From NCBI GenBank assembly GCA_023653785.1, contig JAMKCH010002870.1:1-64000 (forward strand): DNA of 64,000 nt, read 5' to 3'. Positions within the stretch are counted from its first letter, which is position 1, and each line of letters starts with the position of its first letter. The notes below the pieces were generated by a model. That model was not told the origin of the DNA. It was given only the letters and a program-made list of their open reading frames with translations, and did not search any database. A program made the position numbers and the translations under genes. This DNA is from Ophioderma brevispina (taxonomy: Eukaryota > Echinodermata > Ophiuroidea > Amphilepidida > Ophiodermatidae). Of this stretch, positions 58,255 through 64,000 are shown piece after piece.

Positions 58255-58590
58255 TCAATTTTATATTCATCCTACAGCTTTGAGAATAGTTTTATTGAAC
58301 TCCTTGACCCAGAAAACACTCATTTTGACACCAAAATCATCTTCTTACATTATATAATAAGAAATATATGGTTTTCTTTGACAAGATGTCGGCCATCTTG
58401 AAAAATAGCCCTATATATAAATGTCCATGACTCAGACAATTCTGGCAATTGTATATTGAACCTCTTGACCCAGACAACATACATTCCAACACTAAGTCAC
58501 CATAGTAGTGCTATTACCTTTTAAATGGCGGCCATTTTGGAAAATGTTTGGTTTATTAATGAATTGCCATCACTTTTAGTTGTCAACACG
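58255..58590 (-). repeat. CCAAGATGGC-bearing repeat units, inverted
   Basis: Inverted counterpart: gagaatagttttattgaact, ccttgacccagaaaaca, ggccatcttgaaaaat, and a second ggcggccattttggaaaatg. With 57160-57790 it forms a large inverted arrangement around ~0.46 kb of other DNA. Confidence 0.65.
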
Positions 58591-58619
58591 TATTTTCATG
58601 AACTACACACCCATGATCA

Positions 58620-59000
58620 ATTTACTATGATGCAAATGTTATTCCGGCAATGGTTGGTAGAAATCTAATGCCCTTTTCACCTGATGCTGCAGCACCACAA
58701 CTTAGACCGCTGGGGCACCTCACCCTCATCTCCCAAACATTCTTTTACAATCTTATCTCCTCACCCCCATACATCCTTTTATTCTTTCATACCATGCTTT
58801 CAAATCTTGTTACTCCCCCTTCCAGACTAAGTCCTTAAATGTTTTTTTCTTTTCATCCCTCCTCAAGTCATAATTATTTCCATGTTTTAATATCCTTACT
58901 TCTCAGCCTTTTCTTTCTTCCACATCCCTGTCACTCCCCCAGGCCATGTTTTCAAATTTTATTCCTTCTTGCTCACTTTTTTGGACTAATAAAATCATAC
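58620..59000 (+). other. C/T-rich stretch
   Basis: Pyrimidine-rich with short frames (58650-58838, 58839-59111) lacking recognisable domains. Could be the 3' region of a decayed retroelement, but no poly(A) or known end motif is seen. Confidence 0.3.
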
Positions 59001-59459
59001 AGCCCAAACCACCTACGGAAGGCCGTTAACAAATGTGAAGTTACATTGGCTAATGATATAAAAACTATGGGTTTGATCCACAAATGTAACGTGAATGTGC
59101 TAAAAACGTGATAGTTTTCAGGCTATAACATGTTGCAAGCGTTAAGAATATAACTTCTTGTAATTGACAGGTATGGGCTCATCATGTCTACACATGGGGG
59201 AAGTTATGTGACACAAATAGCACATATGACCTACAATCTGCAGGAATTAACCGACAGTGTTCTGGGGAATTTAACTAATGGCTGATCCAGACAGTTAAAT
59301 CATCACCCCTACCTTAAGCTTGTCATTGAATTTTGCCCTTCTTCAGATTAAAAGAGTTATAATGTGTATCTGCTTTTAAGCATGGTCCCCATTTTTGTAT
59401 ACTAACCCAAACCCTGTTTTTTTGTTTTCTAGCCGATCTCCCAAGAGGAAGGGAAGTGG

Positions 59460-59870
59460 TAAAGGGATAGAAGCTAAAGTAAAGGTTGGGGGGGGGCACA
59501 TCTTGGGGTGGGATTCGAACCCGGGGGCCCTGGCGTAACTCTCTAAAGCAAAAGAGTGAATTCACTCTTTTAGAGTGCTACAGGGCCACTCCTGAAAAAG
59601 AGTGAAGTAGTTACACTTTCAAAAACACTTTTTGGTCAAATTTAATTTGATAATTGACCAAATGATATCATTTTATCATTTGTTTAATTATAAAGAGTAA
59701 ATTTGAGCCAAAAAGTATTCTTTGGAAAGGTGTGGAAATTTCCTCTTTTCAGAGTGGGCCCTGTATCACTCCTAAAAGAGTTAATTCACCCTCTTTTGCA
59801 TTTAGAGAGTATGGTACCAGTCCCGTGAGCAGGAGATTGCAAGCCACCAGGGTGTCTAAATGTTCCTCAC
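59460..59870 (-). repeat. tRNA-derived SINE head split by a MITE
   Basis: Minus strand: box-A-like GGTGGCTTGCAATC (about 59837-59850) and box B CCCGGGTTCGAATCCCACC (about 59506-59524) are separated by the TA-flanked MITE 59539-59809. Removing the MITE leaves the boxes about 40 bp apart, a normal spacing. Confidence 0.5.
59539..59809. mobile_element. TA-flanked MITE with CTCTCTAAA ends, inside a SINE
   Basis: Left CTCTCTAAAGCAAAAGAGTG and inverted right CTCTCTAAATGCAAAAGAGG, with TA at 59810-59811 and a TA one base outside the left end (59536-59537). Arms of about 60 bp include tacagggcc.actc. Shares the terminal motif but not the body with 29064-29362. Confidence 0.82.
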
Positions 59871-59871
59871 A

Positions 59872-60218
59872 ATCTAATCTAAAGGTCATTACATATGTCA
59901 TGCCGCTTGCCGCTCAGCGGCAAGCCGCTTGGTGTACTACGCCGCTTGCATGATTGAGCTATTATAGTCAAGGCGGCGCTGTCGCTTGAACTGCGTCATC
60001 GAGCGGCACACTCTATAGTTGAACTCAAGTCAACTAAATGCGATTTGTGCCGCTTTGGGGAAAAGCGGCAGCCCAAGCGCAGGGAGATCGATTTATCGGC
60101 TTGACCCTTTGTGCCAATTGGGTCACCGCTAGCAATTCTGACATGATTGCGTAGTGACGGTAAATTTCAATCATCAGAGCGGCAAGCGGTAAGCGGCATG
60201 ACTCTATGTAATTACCGT
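59872..60218. mobile_element. Inverted-repeat element with GCCGCTT ends and 13 bp flanking repeat
   Basis: ATTACATATGTCATGCCGCT and, inverted, ATTACATAGAGTCATGCCGC are the ends, followed by gccgctTgccgctcagcggc-type palindromes. AATGTTCCTCACA is repeated exactly outside at 59859-59871 and 60219-60231, which may be a long target duplication. Confidence 0.75.
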
Positions 60219-60402
60219 AATGTTCCTCACACATAGGACAGTTTAATTTGTAACTTGACCAGGAGCATCTTTGCTTTTATTAAATCTTTTTAATTTTTTA
60301 ATGAAAATGAAATGTTTTAAAAAGTTGCTTTTGGGGTCGCGACCCCCAGGTTGGGAAACCTGGTGTCACACAATAGAGTCCTCTTTTGTAGATTGGGCTA
60401 TA

Positions 60403-60600
60403 CAGTGGCGAACCCCAGTTGGGGGCAGGGGGGGGGGCCGCAAGCCCCAACAGATCCTTGCCCCCCCTTCAGCCCCCCCCAAATGAACTGACTTTTGTAC
60501 AGTGTCTATGGAAGAATGACCTAAATATTTGCCCCCGTCAAAAAAAAGCCTTGACACCCTTTCAGGCCCCCCCATTTGCAAAGGTCTGGTTCCGCCACTG
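60403..60600. mobile_element. hAT-type MITE with perfect 8 bp target duplication
   Basis: CAGTGGCGAACCCCAG (left) and inverted CAGTGGCGGAACCAGA (right), flanked by identical GGGCTATA at 60395-60402 and 60601-60608. It is 198 bp with C- and G-runs inside each end and is non-coding. The perfect duplication suggests relatively recent insertion. Confidence 0.9.
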
Positions 60601-60608
60601 GGGCTATA

Positions 60609-61464
60609 GATAACAAGGTTCAAACAAAAGTAGACTAGGTCAAAATATGGGTGGAAAATTACATATTTTAGGCATACCAATTTTTATATTCCTCTTCTCT
60701 CTAAGTGTGGGAATGGGAACCTGGTTCCCGGAATCCTTTCAATTGGAGGGAAATTTTTGTGATTTAATAAAGAAATAACATAAGAATTAAAGGAAATTTG
60801 ATTGTGTTTCCCAGAAATTTGGCATTTTTTCCAGCCCTTGCATAATTCCTTGCCATTAAACTGGCTATGGACCTTTCCATTTTTTGTTATTATGCAACCA
60901 AAAACTATTTCTCATCATCTGAGGACGGAGGGCATGCAGGCAATAATTGGAACAGCCCATAGTGTTGTGAATAAACATTTATGGTGCTTTGAAATGGCAG
61001 TTCAATCAAAAATACTATTACTACTATCCTGTAGTAGAATGTCATGCATGCTAAGCTTATAGTTTGTACATATTATATGCATTGCTATTTTTGCATAAAG
61101 AAAATTTTTAATGATATTTAAGTTTTGAGAATATGGGTTGTTTATTCAGCCACATTTATGTCAAGTATAATACAATTCTATTAAATATTGTTTGTGCATT
61201 GTAACAATTCCAAGTCCATTTGGCAAAATTCACAAAAATAAAAGCCCTACAAAAAAAGAGCACAGAATAAAATGCATAGTTTCATGACGCATTCATATAT
61301 CTCTTTCAATTCTTTGGAGGATTTGTGAGCATCTCCAATTTTTTTCCAAAAATAAAACAAATATGACAAGACGGTTCTCGAATCACAAAGGTCCCCCGCT
61401 CGTCGTGGTAGTTAATAGGAGGAAAAGTAACATAACTTAAAGATCATAGGGAGGATTGTGATGA
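60609..61464. other. Unassigned DNA
   Basis: No feature recognised. Confidence 0.5.
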
Positions 61465-62265
61465 TAATACCTTGGATGGCCCCAGATGACCTTGAAAAAT
61501 GCTGGTATCAATGTTGACTACACCCACCAAGTTCCATGACCATACAACCATTTGTAGTTGTTTGACCTTGGATGGCCCCACATGACCTTGAAATGACCTT
61601 CAACAATTTCAGCAAGTTTCATGACCATACAACCATTTGCAGTGAAATGACCTCAGATGACCCCAGATATCCAAGAAATGACCTTGAAAAAAATTGGCAT
61701 AAAATGTTGACTGCACCCAGCAGGTTTCATGACCATACAACCATGCATAGTGATTTGACCTTGGATGACCCCACATGACCTTGAAATGACCTTAACATTT
61801 TTGGCACTGAATATTGACCACACCCACCAAGTTTCATCATCCTACCACATGTTGAGGGATTTGACCTTGAATGACCCTGCATGACCTTGAAATGACCTTC
61901 AAAATTTTTGGCACTGAATATTGACCACACCCATCAAGTTTCATCATCCTACCACATGTTTAGGGATTTGACCGTGAATGACCCCACATGACCTTGAAAT
62001 GACCTTCAAAATTTTCGGCACCGAATGTTGAGCACACCCACCAAGTTTTATCATCCTACCACAATTGACAAGGTTTAAAGCAATTTTTGACCACATTTGA
62101 CCTTTGATCCATAGCACATGACCCATCTCCGAACTCATCCGCCGCCTACTTAAGCGACATATATGGTGCAAAGATGGACACCCATACTTACTTAGATTAA
62201 AAAATATCGTGTTGACAAGGTTTACAGCAATTTAACCCTATTTTACCTCATTTGACCTTTGACCC
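61465..62265 (+). repeat. GACCTT-rich tandem array, ~85-108 bp unit
   Basis: Six units start with accttgga/accttgaatgaccc at 61469, 61565, 61650, 61758, 61864 and 61971. The last three are spaced 106-107 bp. Each holds gaccttgaaatgacctt and caagtttcat. It continues into TGACCTTTGATCC (62098-62110) and TGACCTTTGACCC (62253-62265), near-perfect direct-repeat-1 half-site pairs. Short frames through it are repeat translations. Confidence 0.85.
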
Positions 62266-62367
62266 ATGACACATGACCCACTTCGGATCCCACCCAGCAC
62301 GTACTCGAGATACATCTATGTTGCGAAGACGGACACCCACACTTGCTTAGTTCCAAAGATATCGCGT

Positions 62368-62404
62368 GGGACACACACACGCACACACACACACACGCAC
62401 ACAC
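62368..62404 (+). repeat. (CA)n microsatellite
   Basis: acacacacgcacacacac-type tract directly before the ggacgggg tail and hairpin. Confidence 0.9.
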
Positions 62405-62424
62405 GGACGGGGAGCATTTCTATA

Positions 62425-62457
62425 GTCCCCCTTCGCCAACATAAGTTGGCGGGGGAC
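62425..62457 (+). other. Terminal hairpin, family G type
   Basis: GTCCCCC TT CGCCAAC ATAA GTTGGCG GGGGAC, preceded by acggacggggagcattt as in family G tails. The inner stem differs from 53256-53285 by two paired (compensatory) changes. Confidence 0.85.
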
Positions 62458-62802
62458 CAACAAGGCCTTCAAAAAGAGCTACTAATCATGTAAGAAATTT
62501 TCTGAGGAACTTTTTTGGTCATTATATTTAATGTTGAAACTAAGGTCTAACGCAGTAATTCTGCAGCTTAGATACTATCACTTTTGTTAGTGAAAGATAT
62601 TACTTTCACTTGTTTTCTGTTGCGATGTTTTTCATTCTTTCCACTCAATTACATAACCGTCCAACAGTTAAAAAACATTTAACCCAAATTAGGGCAGGCA
62701 ATACTTCCCATCTTTTGCGTAAAATTTGTACTAAAGATAGGGTCACATGGTAGGGTCACATGGTGGGTTCACACTTCATCGTCAGATGTCACCCCAATGC
62801 TA

Positions 62803-62967
<165 letters not shown>

Positions 62968-63022
62968 CAGCCCTGATTCGAGCCTCGCATGAGTCGGGTT
63001 TCTTGGTCATACTCAAGTAGTT

Positions 63023-63310
63023 CCTATAAGGTCAGAATATGCATAATCACACGAAAGTACGATTACGGAATTTCTCCTTGCTCCCATCCATTGCACAGAA
63101 TGTACATGTGTATGCAAATGGGTGTCTGGTGCCTCATAGTACAGAGAGTCATGCAAAGCTGTTGGACCCATGTATCAGAGGTGTCAATCCTGAGCACGTA
63201 AAAAGTTGCAGACCTTATCGAGAAAGAGTAGGGATCACCTGTAGACATTACTCTAGGTACTGGGGTCCCTTCCAATCCGCACTAGGCAAGCGTGGAAGGG
63301 TAGGCTGTAA
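63023..63310 (-). repeat. Interspersed repeat family I, copy 2 (inverted)
   Basis: Reverse complement of 56757-57045; roughly three-quarters identical by eye, with small indels. It ends 17 bp before the family A MITE. Confidence 0.8.
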
Positions 63311-63327
63311 ATCAACATACAAACATG

Positions 63328-63865
63328 TTAAAGAGACACTGGCACATTTGAAAAATAGTGCGCCCTCAAGATTTTTCAAAATCAATATTTTTGCATGGCT
63401 GTAAGGCTTTTATATACAAAAGCCCCCACCCGAAATGATTAAGACCAAATCAGCTTCCTTATGGGTAAACAGAACGATTTTATAATTTAACGTCGCCGGC
63501 GACGTTAAATTCAGCAGACGACGAAAATGGCGTTTAACACAAGAACACGCACGCTGTATGCATGTTTCCCACGCTATGCACACTGTTTGATCAGTCTATA
63601 ACCTTTGTGGTTTTAATATCAGTGAGTACGAGTCAAAAATATTCATGTAATATACACATTTGTTGATTAAAGTTATGGAAAACTTAAAAGTTGGCCTACA
63701 AATTACCTGGATGTCTTTATCCTCATATCAATGTCCCTATCTGTTTTGGGGTATTTTATTTTTATGTGTAAAATATATCTCTGTTCTTCCAATGGCCTAG
63801 ACTATCATTTGAGAGCAAATTGAAGAAATTTCATATTTTGTGAAAATGTGCCAGTGCCGCTTTAA
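63328..63865 (-). mobile_element. TTAA MITE family A, copy 2 (538 bp)
   Basis: TTAA at 63328-63331 and 63862-63865. Ends AGAGACACTGGCACATTTG and, inverted, AGCGGCACTGGCACATTTTC. Same length as copy 1 but opposite orientation. It contains a perfect 26 bp palindrome (63485-63510, centred on gtcgccggcgac) that copy 1 lacks. Confidence 0.88.
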
Positions 63866-63929
63866 GTAGAAAAATAGTTCTGTCGCCTGTGTGATATGAC
63901 ACGATAGATACACGGCAGAGGCTAAAAAC

Positions 63930-64000
63930 AATACCTTTATTCTCATTCTTTAACACTTTATTCAAAATAAGAAGCTATATTTATAAAATTATGATCGATT
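63930..64000 (+). repeat. Partial copy of the 55.66 kb repeat, cut by window edge
   Basis: tacctttattctcattctt at 63936-63954 matches 55650-55668, followed by a loosely similar aaca..tttat stretch. The remainder lies outside the window. Confidence 0.5.

Overview
This 64 kb window reads as gene-free, repeat-dense, AT-rich intergenic DNA from an animal, most likely a marine invertebrate. The evidence is indirect: tRNA-derived SINE heads, many short inverted-terminal-repeat transposons, mono- and tetranucleotide runs, and no operon-like coding. A deuterostome-type invertebrate (echinoderm, hemichordate or cephalochordate) would fit, but that is a guess from repeat style and no gene confirms it. 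I found no protein-coding gene, no reverse transcriptase or transposase domain, no functional tRNA or rRNA gene and no CRISPR array. All long open frames fall in low-complexity or repeat DNA.

Layout. 0-4 kb: a SINE, a ~310 bp tandem duplication, and three arrays of a self-complementary CCATGG-centred repeat. 4-8 kb: TTAA-flanked and other miniature inverted-repeat elements (MITEs). 8.8-10 kb, 14.75-16.8 kb and 51.9-53.5 kb: three large copies of a composite non-coding family (called G here). It has a C-rich strand-asymmetric array, octamer-bearing AT-rich modules, a GGAC-rich tail and a terminal hairpin. 10-14 kb: interspersed repeats, a hAT MITE and SINEs. 17-20 kb: a G-rich array, a TTAA MITE, a CTCF-like site and two very good small hairpins. 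20-24.5 kb: strand-asymmetric minisatellite-like DNA. 25-34 kb: a dense cluster of MITEs, a ~1.3 kb nested inverted-repeat element and a ~55 bp satellite. 35-40 kb: foldback elements and a 600 bp inverted-repeat element filled with palindromic satellite. 41-50 kb: a ~200 bp tandem repeat and more TTAA MITEs, including one MITE nested inside another. 54-64 kb: further MITEs and foldbacks, a SINE interrupted by a MITE, a GACCTT-rich tandem array, a 162-base poly(T) tract and a second copy of the 538 bp MITE seen near the start.

The most informative observation is a group of at least six MITE families (A to F, about 13 copies) ending in TTAA. One family F copy is inserted at a TTAA inside a family E copy, and the other E copy preserves the empty site, so TTAA is the duplicated target. 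That is the signature of the piggyBac superfamily. A second group carries 8 bp target duplications (hAT type) and a third carries TA duplications. The remaining sequence is mostly unassigned AT-rich DNA, probably older decayed repeats.
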